Shown here in pieces: positions 10,323 through 19,230 of a DNA stretch of 64,000 bases. The stretch lies in the NCBI RefSeq assembly GCF_003584565.2, contig NZ_CP031010.1, forward strand, positions 62,001-126,000, in the 5' to 3' direction. Numbering within the stretch: the stretch's first letter is position 1; each line of letters opens with the position of its first letter. Below the pieces are notes generated by a model. That model ran no database searches. It was not told the origin of the DNA and saw nothing but the letters and a program-made list of their open reading frames with translations. Made by a program: the position numbers and the translations under genes. The DNA comes from Alteromonas sp. RKMC-009. Its GTDB lineage: Bacteria; Pseudomonadota; Gammaproteobacteria; Enterobacterales; Alteromonadaceae.

Positions 10323-11192
10323 GTGAGTACACCGTTAATTGCTATTACCAATGAAAGTTACGCTCATCTGCTGGCGAATTATCTGACCAGCCAGCAGTTA
10401 CCTTCTCAGGTTGCAGATTCTGAAAAAGAGGGTGAGTACATTATTGTACTCGCTGATGGCGGAGACATTAGCCGTGCGACTGCAATTTGCGAAGAGTTCA
10501 TCCGTCAGCCAGGCCATCCTAAATATCAGCAGGCTGCCTGGGAAAACGGTGAGCACGTGGCATTACATCCTTCGAAATCCGGTAATCTCGGCATCGGCAA
10601 TTTGTTGTCGTGGGCGAAAACTGCGCCGTTCGCAGCCTCCGTTCTGTTCATCTGTACACTGGTTTATGCCTTATCCTGGCTCGGCTTCTTCGGTACTGTC
10701 AGTCAGTACCTGAAAATGCAGCCTGTGGGACAGTTGCTGCAAACCCATGAGTACTGGCGCCTGATTACCCCTGCATTCATACATTTCTCTGCATTACATT
10801 TTATTTTTAATCTGTTGTGGTGGAGTATGCTGGGCGCGCAGATTGAACGCACCTTTGGTTTCTCCATGTTACTGCTGGTGTTTGTGGTCTCCGCGATAGC
10901 ATCAAATCTCGCGCAGGCTGTGGTAAGTGGTCCTGCCTTCGGCGGTTTGTCCGGTGTGGTTTATGCCGTACTCGGATTCGTATGGTGGATTGGCTGGCTG
11001 AGACCATCCTGGGGATTATCTATTCCCAAAGCCATTGTTGGCTTTATGCTGGTGTGGCTGGTACTGGGCTATGCTGATGTGCTGTGGGTGAACATGGCCA
11101 ACACGGCTCATACTGTCGGCCTCATCAGCGGTTGTTTGATGGCGGCGTTACTGGCACTGGGCTCAGGCCGCCGCAAACCGGCTCAGCTGTGA
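10323..11192 (+). CDS. glpG: rhomboid intramembrane serine protease GlpG
   Basis: This rhomboid protease cleaves transmembrane substrates inside the inner membrane. A cytoplasmic N-terminal domain (about 1-90) precedes six membrane helices. The catalytic Ser lies in FGGLSGVVYAVLG (GxSG) and the catalytic His in AHTVGLISG. Also present are the conserved HFIFNLLWW (HxxxN) segment and an E/R pair. I chose the GTG at 10323, 2 bp after the glpE stop, because it gives the normal GlpG N-terminus. An upstream in-frame ATG at 10287 lies inside glpE. The 3' end overlaps the convergent FliL-like gene by 10 bp. Confidence 0.93.
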   Translation: MSTPLIAITNESYAHLLANYLTSQQLPSQVADSEKEGEYIIVLADGGDISRATAICEEFIRQPGHPKYQQAAWENGEHVALHPSKSGNLGIGNLLSWAKTAPFAASVLFICTLVYALSWLGFFGTVSQYLKMQPVGQLLQTHEYWRLITPAFIHFSALHFIFNLLWWSMLGAQIERTFGFSMLLLVFVVSAIASNLAQAVVSGPAFGGLSGVVYAVLGFVWWIGWLRPSWGLSIPKAIVGFMLVWLVLGYADVLWVNMANTAHTVGLISGCLMAALLALGSGRRKPAQL

Positions 11193-11596
11193 TACAGATA
11201 CTTGGTAAAGATGACGTCTTTTACAATGCTTGCGCCGGTCTCTTTACGCATGTGATCCTGCAGCGCCTTTAAAATTGCCAGCCGGATGTCTTCCCGTCCG
11301 GTGAGCGATTTCACTTTATCTTCCGGTTGCTGACCAAATATCTCGATGGCTGTCGCACGCAATAGTGGCAGGTGATGCTCTGCAATATCGAGTACATCCA
11401 CACTGTCTATCATCAATTCTACCGTGACCCGCACATAGCCAAGTTTTTTCGCGGAAGGACCAATGTAATTAGTAATAATGTCCGGCTCCAGGCTTAAATA
11501 CCCGTAGTTCGGAGCATCCTGGGCATGGCTTGAAAAGCTCAGCAGGCTACAAAGTAATGACAACGCTGCGAATGCACGAAGAGATAACATTTTCAT
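11183..11596 (-). CDS. FliL-like secreted protein (flagellar basal-body-associated family)
   Basis: The 137-aa protein has a signal peptide (to about residue 25, SSHA) and then one FliL-type domain. YGYLSLEPDIITNYIG is the strand pattern at the start of FliL proteins, and VKDVIFTKYLYH is its usual last strand. True FliL proteins have an N-terminal membrane anchor, whereas here the segment looks cleavable, so this is a FliL paralogue. It sits away from any flagellar operon, between glpG and ubiC. The role is inferred only from the family. Confidence 0.72.
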   Translation of the reverse strand: MKMLSLRAFAALSLLCSLLSFSSHAQDAPNYGYLSLEPDIITNYIGPSAKKLGYVRVTVELMIDSVDVLDIAEHHLPLLRATAIEIFGQQPEDKVKSLTGREDIRLAILKALQDHMRKETGASIVKDVIFTKYLYHS

Positions 11597-11761
11597 AGGC
11601 TATACAGAATTTCAGTCAGTTAACGCGTTACAAGTATGAGTGTAGTTTAGCAAACGCCGCGAAATAAACACCGCAATATAGGGTATCTTTGCACAGGACT
11701 TTGGGCTCAGTGCTATACCAATGCTAAGATAGGACCGTTATCTTCAATGGTGTATTAGTCT

Positions 11762-12313
11762 TTGGAATTAGATTTAACCTTTCCCGCCGGTCTTGATGTT
11801 GCCTGGGAAGCTGCCAGTGCTGCTCAGGCTTTGCCGGTCTGTGCCCGTTCCTGGTTGCTGGACACCGGCTCACTGACCGACCGGATAGAATCCCTTACAG
11901 ACAAATTTTCTCTGGCACTGGTGGGGGAAGGCAATGCGCCGCTCCATGATGCTGAATTATCTTGTCTCAGTGCTGTGGCGCCACCAGATGGCGACGGTAA
12001 ATACATTGTTCGTGAAGTCCTGCTGCAGAATGGCGGCACGCCCTGGGTATTCGCCCGCTCGGTAATTCCGGTGGTGCTGATGGAAACTGAATTTAATCAG
12101 CTTGGCAGTCAGCCTCTGGGTAAGCGTTTATTTAATGATGACCGCTTCGAACGCGGCGCCTTTGAGTTATGTAAAGTGGGTAATTCATCTTTCGCCGGCG
12201 ATACCGGTATCACGCTTCTTGGCCGGCGCTCCTGCTTTCATTACCGGCAGCATGCCCTGCTGGTCGCTGAACTGTTCTTACCTGCATCACCTGTTTATCA
12301 AACGGAACGTTAA
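11762..12313 (+). CDS. ubiC: chorismate--pyruvate lyase
   Basis: UbiC removes pyruvate from chorismate to give 4-hydroxybenzoate, the first committed step of ubiquinone synthesis. The 183-aa protein carries family landmarks: REVLLQNGGTPWVFARSVIP (about 83-102), the active-site region with Arg and the Q-G loop, and SQPLGKRLFND followed by a conserved Glu. I take the TTG at 11762 as start because stops lie in frame just upstream. ubiA follows 2 bp after the stop, the typical ubiCA order. Confidence 0.92.
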   Translation: MELDLTFPAGLDVAWEAASAAQALPVCARSWLLDTGSLTDRIESLTDKFSLALVGEGNAPLHDAELSCLSAVAPPDGDGKYIVREVLLQNGGTPWVFARSVIPVVLMETEFNQLGSQPLGKRLFNDDRFERGAFELCKVGNSSFAGDTGITLLGRRSCFHYRQHALLVAELFLPASPVYQTER

Positions 12314-12315
12314 AC

Positions 12316-13197
12316 ATGTCACTTGAATTGTCTTTTAGTAACTGGCGGGCGTACATGCAACTGACCCGCATGGACAAACCCATCGGTATTTATTTACTGC
12401 TGTGGCCCACTATCTGGGCGCTGGTTATCGCTGCCGGTGGCCTGCCGGATTTGGGGCTCTCGCTGATATTCATCGCCGGCGTGGTATTGATGCGTTCTGC
12501 CGGCTGTATCATCAACGACTACGCAGACAGAAAAGTAGATGGCAGTGTAAAGCGCACCAATCAGCGTCCGCTGGTAGCGGGCACAGTAACTGAAAAAGAA
12601 GCCTTGCAGTTGTTTGCTTTGCTGGTCGGGATCTCGTTTTTACTGGTTTTGCTGCTTAACTGGCAAACCATTGCACTGTCAGTCGTTGCCCTGTTACTTG
12701 CTGCCAGTTATCCGTTTATGAAGCGCTACACCCACATGCCGCAAGCTGTGCTGGGTGCGGCATTCGGATGGGGGATCCCCATGGTTTTTGCGGCCACACT
12801 GGGGTATGTGCCCGTTGAAGGCTGGCTGCTGTTTATTGCTAATCTGGCATGGACCATCGCTTACGATACTTACTATGCCATGGTCGACCGCGATGATGAT
12901 TTGATTGTCGGCATTAAATCGTCTGCTATTTTATTTGGTAAAAACGACCGCCTGATCATTGGCTTACTGCAACTGTTCACGTTGGGTGTTCTGGGAAGTA
13001 TTGCGGTTTCACTGAATTACGGCTGGCCAGTGTATGTGGCGCTGGTGGCCTGTGCCGTTTTATTTGCTATTCAGTCTTACGAAACACGGGATCGCGGGCG
13101 GATGGCCTGCTTTAAAGCGTTTCTGGACAATCACTATGTCGGTTTAGTGTTTGCTGTGGGGTTAATGGTCGACAGAATAGGCCTTAACGCATTGTAG
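12316..13197 (+). CDS. ubiA: 4-hydroxybenzoate octaprenyltransferase
   Basis: This inner-membrane prenyltransferase attaches the polyprenyl tail to 4-hydroxybenzoate in ubiquinone synthesis. The 293-aa protein has eight or nine membrane helices and the two Asp-rich Mg-diphosphate motifs, NDYADRKVDG at about residues 68-77 and DTYYAMVDRDDD at about 186-197. The length matches E. coli UbiA (290 aa). It is tightly coupled to ubiC, and a strong hairpin covers the stop codon. Confidence 0.97.
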   Translation: MSLELSFSNWRAYMQLTRMDKPIGIYLLLWPTIWALVIAAGGLPDLGLSLIFIAGVVLMRSAGCIINDYADRKVDGSVKRTNQRPLVAGTVTEKEALQLFALLVGISFLLVLLLNWQTIALSVVALLLAASYPFMKRYTHMPQAVLGAAFGWGIPMVFAATLGYVPVEGWLLFIANLAWTIAYDTYYAMVDRDDDLIVGIKSSAILFGKNDRLIIGLLQLFTLGVLGSIAVSLNYGWPVYVALVACAVLFAIQSYETRDRGRMACFKAFLDNHYVGLVFAVGLMVDRIGLNAL

Positions 13198-13206
13198 CGT
13201 TAAGGC
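13181..13206 (+). terminator. terminator hairpin at end of ubiA
   Basis: A perfect 10-bp stem GCCTTAACGC / GCGTTAAGGC with a 6-nt loop spans the ubiA stop codon and is followed by a short GTTT. It lies between convergent ubiA and ubiK and could serve both. The T-tract is short. Confidence 0.6.
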
Positions 13207-13228
13207 GTTTACTGCAGCGCTGAAACAA

Positions 13229-13483
13229 TTATGCGTCCGGTGTATTGTCTTCTTCAAGCTTAGCCAGACGGGCTTCCAGGGCTTCCAGTTTTTCACGGGT
13301 ACGGATCAGTACCTGGCTTTGAATATCAAATTCTTCCCGCGTAACAAGGTCCAGTTTGCTTAACTGGGCCTGCAATACCTGCTTCACCCGTGCCTCGGCT
13401 CCTTCGGCCATATTGCGTACCCCGGGTGGTACAGCGTCTGAAATTTGTTTGGCGATTTCTTCGAGTTTTTTCGGATCAAGCAT
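13229..13483 (-). CDS. ubiK: ubiquinone biosynthesis accessory factor UbiK (BMFP family)
   Basis: UbiK is a small coiled-coil protein that with UbiJ helps the aerobic ubiquinone complex. The 84-aa sequence begins [20 protein letters not shown] and continues with a long C-terminal coiled coil ([20 protein letters not shown]), exactly the pattern of the YqiC/BMFP family. It is convergent with ubiA and divergent from rep. A ubiquinone role fits the adjacent ubiCA pair, although that adjacency may be coincidental. Confidence 0.9.
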   Translation of the reverse strand: MLDPKKLEEIAKQISDAVPPGVRNMAEGAEARVKQVLQAQLSKLDLVTREEFDIQSQVLIRTREKLEALEARLAKLEEDNTPDA

Positions 13484-13602
13484 ACTATTTCCTTTATAAT
13501 GCGCGTCATCGCGACTATGTGTTTCGTATTCTAATTAGATGCCGCGCACATGCAATTAAAAAACCGTCATTCTCTCAAACCGTTAGCTCGCTCCTTTTCA
13601 TT

Positions 13603-15618
13603 ATGAAGTTAAATGATGCACAACAATCTGCTGTGACGTACGTCTCCGGACCTTGTCTGGTACTGGCTGGTGCCGGAAGCGGAAAGACGCGCGTAATCAC
13701 CAATAAAATAGCTCACCTGGTGAGGGAATGCGATTTGCCGGCGCGGCAAATCGCCGCTGTGACCTTTACCAATAAGGCTGCGCGGGAAATGAAAGAGCGG
13801 GTAGGGCAGACTCTTGGCAAGCAGGAGGCCAGAGGCCTGAAAGTGTGTACGTTTCACACCCTGGGCCTGACCATCATCAAGGCTCATGTCAAAGAGCTTG
13901 GGCTCAAACCCGGCTTTTCATTATTTGACGATAAAGATTCCACAGCGCTACTGAATGACTTAACCGAAGACACTATCGACGGCGACAAAGATCAACTTCA
14001 GTTGCTGCAAAGCTGTATTTCAAACTGGAAGAATGACCTGTTATTACCCGATGCGCTGGCGAAAAAAGCCACCAGTGCCGGTGAACGGGAATTTGCAGAA
14101 GCTTACCGTCATTATCAGAATCACCTGCGGGCCTATAACGCGCTGGATTTTGATGATCTTATCCTGCTGCCTACTTTACTGCTTAAAACCAATGAGCAGG
14201 TCAGGTTGAAGTGGCAAAGTAAAATCCGCTATTTGCTGGTGGACGAATATCAGGATACTAATACCAGTCAGTATGAACTGGTTAAACTGCTGGTGGGAGA
14301 GCGGGCAAGGTTTACTGTGGTAGGTGACGACGACCAGTCGATATATTCCTGGCGTGGTGCGCGTCCGCAGAACCTGCATTTACTGCAAGAGGATTTCCCG
14401 AAACTGAATGTGATAAAGCTGCAGCAGAATTACCGGTCTTCAGGCCGGATCCTGCATTGCGCCAACATTCTTATCCAGAACAACCCGCACCTGTTTGATA
14501 AAACCCTTTTCTCTGAGATGGGCTACGGCGAACCCTTGCGTGTTCTTTCGGCCAAGAACGAAGAACACGAAGCGGAAAGAGTCGTCGCCGAACTGATTGC
14601 GCATAAGTTTATGAACCGCACCCAGTACAAAGACTACGCGATTTTGTACCGTGGTAATCACCAGAGCCGTCTGTTCGAAAAGCTGCTGATGAGCAACCGT
14701 ATTCCTTACCGTATCAACGGTGGCATGTCGTTCTTCGGCAGAACTGAAGTGAAAGACATCATGGCCTATCTGCGCTTGCTGGTGAATCAGGATGACGATA
14801 ACGCCTTCCTGCGTGTTGTTAATACACCGAACCGGGGAATTGGCCGTGCAACACTTGAGAAACTGGGAAATTTTGCTAATCAGGTCGGTATTTCGCTGTT
14901 TGCTGCTACCACACACTCAGGCCTTTCCGGCGTATTAGGTGAATCGGCTTACCAGCGTGTTGCCGGGTTTGGACGGTGGGTGGTGGAAACCTCGGATAAT
15001 GTAGTGCGCGGCGACAGCAAAGCGGTATTAAGGGATATGATCCGTTCCATGCAGTACGAAGAGTTTCTGTATGAGCATAGTCCCAGTCCCAAAGCGGCTG
15101 AAATGGCCATGGCGAACGTCAGTACCCTGTTTGGCTGGGTGACTGATATGCTGGAAGGGTCTGATTTAGAGTCACCGATGACCATGCAGGAAGTGGTAAA
15201 CCGTCTTATTTTGCGCGACATGATGGAGCGGGGCGAGGAAGACGGCGAAGCCGATCAGGTGCAACTGATGACATTGCACGCTTCTAAAGGTCTGGAGTTT
15301 CCGGTGGTGTTCCTGGTGGGAATGGAAGAAGGCTTACTGCCTCACCAGAGCAGTATTGATGAAGATAACGTGGAAGAAGAACGGCGTCTGGCTTATGTAG
15401 GGATCACCCGTGCCCAGCGCGAACTTATCTTTAGTCTGGCGAAAGAGCGCAGACAGTTCGGTGAAGTTATCAACCCTGAGCCCAGTCGCTTCCTCTACGA
15501 ACTGCCTGTAGATGACGTTGTGTGGGAAGAAAAGAAAGTGAAACCCTCAGCGGAGCAGCGCAAAAAGACCAACGAAGCGGGACTCGCCAGCTTAAAAGCC
15601 ATGTTAGGGAAGAATTAA
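13603..15618 (+). CDS. rep: ATP-dependent DNA helicase Rep
   Basis: Rep is a UvrD/PcrA-type SF1A 3'-5' helicase that helps replication forks pass protein blocks. Starting at the ATG at 13603 ([18 protein letters not shown]) the protein is 671 aa, against 673 in E. coli. Motif Ia-I is [12 protein letters not shown] (about 22-33), motif II is [10 protein letters not shown], motif [16 protein letters not shown], motif IV QNYRS, motif [11 protein letters not shown] and motif [13 protein letters not shown]. An upstream in-frame extension to 13390 overlaps ubiK and is not expected. It converges with a GGDEF gene at a short hairpin. Confidence 0.96.
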   Translation: MKLNDAQQSAVTYVSGPCLVLAGAGSGKTRVITNKIAHLVRECDLPARQIAAVTFTNKAAREMKERVGQTLGKQEARGLKVCTFHTLGLTIIKAHVKELGLKPGFSLFDDKDSTALLNDLTEDTIDGDKDQLQLLQSCISNWKNDLLLPDALAKKATSAGEREFAEAYRHYQNHLRAYNALDFDDLILLPTLLLKTNEQVRLKWQSKIRYLLVDEYQDTNTSQYELVKLLVGERARFTVVGDDDQSIYSWRGARPQNLHLLQEDFPKLNVIKLQQNYRSSGRILHCANILIQNNPHLFDKTLFSEMGYGEPLRVLSAKNEEHEAERVVAELIAHKFMNRTQYKDYAILYRGNHQSRLFEKLLMSNRIPYRINGGMSFFGRTEVKDIMAYLRLLVNQDDDNAFLRVVNTPNRGIGRATLEKLGNFANQVGISLFAATTHSGLSGVLGESAYQRVAGFGRWVVETSDNVVRGDSKAVLRDMIRSMQYEEFLYEHSPSPKAAEMAMANVSTLFGWVTDMLEGSDLESPMTMQEVVNRLILRDMMERGEEDGEADQVQLMTLHASKGLEFPVVFLVGMEEGLLPHQSSIDEDNVEEERRLAYVGITRAQRELIFSLAKERRQFGEVINPEPSRFLYELPVDDVVWEEKKVKPSAEQRKKTNEAGLASLKAMLGKN

Positions 15619-15619
15619 A

Positions 15620-15635
15620 GCGCGTTGTTACGCGC
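15620..15635. terminator. hairpin between convergent rep and GGDEF gene
   Basis: A 6-bp GC-rich stem GCGCGT / ACGCGC with a TGTT loop starts directly after the rep stop and overlaps the end of the opposite gene. It is followed by GTTTCTG. It probably acts as a compact bidirectional terminator, with only a modest T-tract. Confidence 0.5.
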
Positions 15636-18225
15636 GTTTCTGTCTTGCCACCGGTTCCGGGGTTGAAAGTATCTTGCCCTGGGCATAGTGACAATCAATT
15701 TCATTCAGGGCTTTAAGCTGAGCTCTGGCGTCCACGCCTTCGGCGATAACGTCGAATTTCAGATGTTCTGAAATCAGCATAACCGACTGGATCAACTTCA
15801 GGTTCCGTTGTGAGCGGGGAAGTGATTTCACGAATCTGTGGTCAATTTTGATGTAGTCGAATGGGTAGGCAAACAGGTAGCTCAGTGATGCCAGACCACT
15901 ACCAAAGTTATCCAGCACCAGGGTGATGCCGGCCCGTTTCAGTTTCTTAATCGCAGGCAGGATAAACTGGGAACGCCGGTTTAAATCGTTTTCATCAAAC
16001 TCAAACACAAGCCGGTCAGGTGATACCTTATATTCTTCTACTAACTGCAGAATTTTTGTGACCAGTGATGCCTGCAGCAGGTGATTAATCGACACATTCA
16101 CTGCAATCTTTTCGATACCGGCAGGTTCTTCTGTTTCATTGTTCAGCAATTCACAGGCTTTACGGAGCTGGAATAAATCAAGGTCGAGTGTCAGGCCGCT
16201 TTGATCTGCCACTTCCCGGAAATGCTTACGGTTAACTTTTCCGTGTCTTGAATGCTCCCAGCGCACGTACAGTTCATGATAAAACGCGCTGTCGTTCCGC
16301 AAATCCATCACAGGTTGCAGATAGCAGTCGAACTCCTCCTGGCGCAGAGCAAGACGGAACTCGTTTTCCAGCTCAAGCTCCTCAATCAGGCGGTCGCGCA
16401 TGGATTTATCGAACATCACAAAACGGCCTCGTCCCAGCGTTTTGGCCTGGTACATAGCTGCATCTGCATCCCGCAGCACTTCATCAGCGGTGCGGTAGTA
16501 TGATTCAAGATGAGCTATTCCCACGCTTGCGCCGGAATACATCTCCTTGCCATCAAGAAGGAAAGGTTTAGAAATCGCATCAATGATACGGGTTGCTACG
16601 TCTTCAGCGGCGGCAGCATCTTCAAAGTTATCCAGCAATACCACAAATTCATCACCGCCAAGGCGGGCAAGCAGATCGTGTCCGCGGATACACAAAGCAA
16701 TACGGCGGCTGACTTCGATAAGGAACTCGTCGCCGGCATGATGCCCGAGGGTATCGTTAATGGTTTTGAAGCGATCTAAGTCGATAAACAACACTGCAAA
16801 CAGGTTTTCAGGGTAGCGCTGCTTGTTGGCAACAGCCAGCTCAAGCCGGCTGGTGAACATTGTGCGGTTGGGTAAGTCGGTGAGACTGTCATGATGCGCG
16901 TCATGGATCAGTTTAAGTTCTATTTCTTTTCGTTCTTCAATCTGCTGTTTCAGGAAGGAATTGATCTTATCAAGTTCCCGGGTGCGTTCTCTGACCTTTT
17001 CCTCAAGCAGTGCATTGTATTGCTGAATCGCGTCGGTATTCCGCTTTCTGCCAATTGCTGCTGCAATGTGATGGGAGACAAAGCGCAGCAATTCCAGATC
17101 TTTAGCCGTGTATTTAGCCAGCTTACCGTAAGTCTGAATGCCTATAACGCCGGAAATCTTTCCGTCTACCACCAACGGGGAACCAAGCCAGGAGTTCGCA
17201 CTTTTCAGCATTCGCTGGGCAGCTGCCACATCCAGTTCGCCTGCCTGAGTCAGTTCCAGGACCCGTGGCGGGTTGATAAGCTCCGTCTGGCCAGTACGTA
17301 AAACGAATTCCGATAAGCCCAGTCCCAGCGGCCGGCGTTCAATGGTCTCTTCAGTGGTATCGCTGAAGTAGGGGAAGTCGAGGTATTCTCCGGTTTCATC
17401 CAGCGTGGCAATGTAACAGTTAGGTGCAGTGATCAGGCGGGCCAGTATTTTGTGTATGCTGGCGTAGAAGGCATCCATGTCGCCTTCCAGGTTCGCCGAC
17501 AACTCTGAAATTTCATATAACGCCTGTTGCAGGGTTTCTATTTTCTGGCGCTCAAGAATTTCTTCCTGTAACTCGTCATTGATTTTACGAAGTTGCCGCG
17601 TTCTGTCCCTGATGGTGCGTTCAGTCAGTTCGCGGCTTTTTACCCGGTCCACCGCATTCACAATGTGCTGGGAGACAAACAAGAGCACTTCCAGATCTTC
17701 ATCTGTATAGAACACTGTTTCGTCGTAAGTTTGTACCACCATTGCACCGATAACCTGGGAACCGCGCTTTAGTGGTACACCGAGAAACTGGTGAGGAACA
17801 GCGCCAACAATGCTCACCCCGGTTTCACGGGTGAAGGCTTCCTGATTCTCTTTTTCGAGAAATACATGACGGCCGGTACGCAGAATGTGGCCGGTGATCC
17901 CGTCCATCAACGATTCTGCCGGGATTTGTCTGATAGTCTGCTCGTCGAATTCATCGACAAAATAAACAAAATTAACGAGGTTGGCGTCTTTTTCGTAGAA
18001 GGCAACGAAGAAGTTATCCGCATTCATGAAGTCACCAATGATTTCATGGATAGCCGGATAGAGGCGGTTTAGATTGCTGACGGAACTTGCCAGTTCGGCA
18101 ATATCGAAAAGCGCTTTCTGTACTCGCTCAGACCGTTTGTACTTGTCCGTAAGTTGTTGCAGCTGCGGTATGAGTTCGCGAAGCTCTTCCTCTGACAACT
18201 CGTACTGCGTTGACTCTGAAGACAT
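15628..18225 (-). CDS. GAF-GAF-GGDEF-EAL protein, EAL site degenerate
   Basis: This soluble 865-aa signalling protein has two GAF sensor domains (about 35-200 and 235-405) joined by helical linkers, then GGDEF (about 435-600) and EAL (about 615-860). The GGDEF motif is intact (ARLGGDEFVVLL) and is preceded by RGHD, an RxxD inhibitory site at the correct spacing. The EAL domain is altered: EAL is ELY (YHELYVRW), ELTE is FEFDEN, and the DDFG loop is LDNFGSG. I infer an active, product-inhibited diguanylate cyclase with a weak or dead phosphodiesterase domain. No TM or signal peptide is seen. It is transcribed alone, convergent with rep. Confidence 0.9.
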   Translation of the reverse strand: MSSESTQYELSEEELRELIPQLQQLTDKYKRSERVQKALFDIAELASSVSNLNRLYPAIHEIIGDFMNADNFFVAFYEKDANLVNFVYFVDEFDEQTIRQIPAESLMDGITGHILRTGRHVFLEKENQEAFTRETGVSIVGAVPHQFLGVPLKRGSQVIGAMVVQTYDETVFYTDEDLEVLLFVSQHIVNAVDRVKSRELTERTIRDRTRQLRKINDELQEEILERQKIETLQQALYEISELSANLEGDMDAFYASIHKILARLITAPNCYIATLDETGEYLDFPYFSDTTEETIERRPLGLGLSEFVLRTGQTELINPPRVLELTQAGELDVAAAQRMLKSANSWLGSPLVVDGKISGVIGIQTYGKLAKYTAKDLELLRFVSHHIAAAIGRKRNTDAIQQYNALLEEKVRERTRELDKINSFLKQQIEERKEIELKLIHDAHHDSLTDLPNRTMFTSRLELAVANKQRYPENLFAVLFIDLDRFKTINDTLGHHAGDEFLIEVSRRIALCIRGHDLLARLGGDEFVVLLDNFEDAAAAEDVATRIIDAISKPFLLDGKEMYSGASVGIAHLESYYRTADEVLRDADAAMYQAKTLGRGRFVMFDKSMRDRLIEELELENEFRLALRQEEFDCYLQPVMDLRNDSAFYHELYVRWEHSRHGKVNRKHFREVADQSGLTLDLDLFQLRKACELLNNETEEPAGIEKIAVNVSINHLLQASLVTKILQLVEEYKVSPDRLVFEFDENDLNRRSQFILPAIKKLKRAGITLVLDNFGSGLASLSYLFAYPFDYIKIDHRFVKSLPRSQRNLKLIQSVMLISEHLKFDVIAEGVDARAQLKALNEIDCHYAQGKILSTPEPVARQKRA

Positions 18226-18406
18226 CCTGATAAGCCGGTTATTATTCTGTTTAGTGCCCGCTAATAAATTAACCGATTTGTATGAAAAATGCTACTTATT
18301 GACGTTAATCTGAGGGAGTTTGTCAGGAACTGGCGGGGAAGTGTATGAAGATTAATACCCTGCAGCCAAAATGCTTATTATGAATGCAGGGTAAAGTATT
18401 TGTTAA

Positions 18407-18805
18407 TTAAATGCCTTCGATCATGAACTCGATGGCTGCTTTAATCTCGTCATCACTACAATTGGCACAGGTACCTTTGGGTGGCATAGCGTTAATGCCA
18501 TTCAAAGCATTTTGCCATACGCCGTCCAGCCCACGCTCATCCAGGCGGGGTTGCCAGTCTGCAGCATTGTGCAAACGCGGCGCGCCTAAAACACCTGAAC
18601 CATGGCAGGCTACACACGCGCCATTGTAAACATCCTCACCGGAACGGGCGGCAGATGCGCCGGCGCCTGCAGCCGCTGCACCTGCGATGTTCAGTTCACC
18701 GTAAGGCTTTATTCTTTCTTTTATTGCTTCGTCTGTCATTTCCTGTGCATGGGCGGTGGTGAGCCCCAAAGCAACAGTCATCGCTATCAATGCTTTTACT
18801 TTCAC
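18407..18805 (-). CDS. cytochrome c5 family protein
   Basis: This small periplasmic mono-haem c-type cytochrome is a probable electron carrier. A signal peptide (VKVKALIAMTVALGLTTAHA) is followed by one haem site CVACH near residue 70, and the C-terminal part has PPKGTCANCSDDEIKAAIEFM. The two extra cysteines and the D-x-E-I-x-x-A-I-x-F-M ending are the cytochrome c5 signature. I prefer the GTG at 18805, which has GGAGA about 5 bp upstream. An ATG at 18820 lies before that site and lacks one. Confidence 0.87.
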   Translation of the reverse strand: MKVKALIAMTVALGLTTAHAQEMTDEAIKERIKPYGELNIAGAAAAGAGASAARSGEDVYNGACVACHGSGVLGAPRLHNAADWQPRLDERGLDGVWQNALNGINAMPPKGTCANCSDDEIKAAIEFMIEGI

Positions 18806-19230
18806 ATCTGTCTCCGGCAACGGTCTTGTTAGCAGTAATTGCCTGATTATAGCGGTTAAAAAGTCCCCGACAACATTTTGGTCACAAATACCTGGAAAAA
18901 GTGGGTGAAATATTCTTTAACCTGATTTCGGTCATGAAAACGCCAGATTCATGAAGACGTTAGCCGGAGCTTTAGGGTTTTGAGTATGTCGTGCGTGTCC
19001 GGATGAAATAATTCCGATCCTTTAAGCGAAGATATCGTAATGCATACGGTGGTGCGAATGCGTTACCGCCGAGTTAGTTGAATACCGCTTGAATACTGTT
19101 TATTCTGCGTGTTTTAAGCGCGAAATGTTGTATGACCCGGTACGGAAGTTATGAATTATTGGATGAATGGCACGGATGCTGAAAGTGGGCACACTTTACG
19201 GGGCAGGTGTTCGTCACAAGGTGTGAACCG
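18806..19230. other. intergenic leader before the polysaccharide genes
   Basis: No convincing gene lies here between the divergent cytochrome c5 and polysaccharide-polymerase genes. The reading frames are short and unlike proteins. The region probably contains the promoter and a long 5' leader for the 19.2-27 kb gene cluster. I see no clear sigma-70 hexamer pair with good spacing. Confidence 0.5.

Noticed and set aside
19056..19076. GGCGGTAACGC on the minus strand resembling an ops/JUMPstart element
   Set aside because: It is on the wrong strand for the downstream polysaccharide genes and differs from the consensus at one key base.
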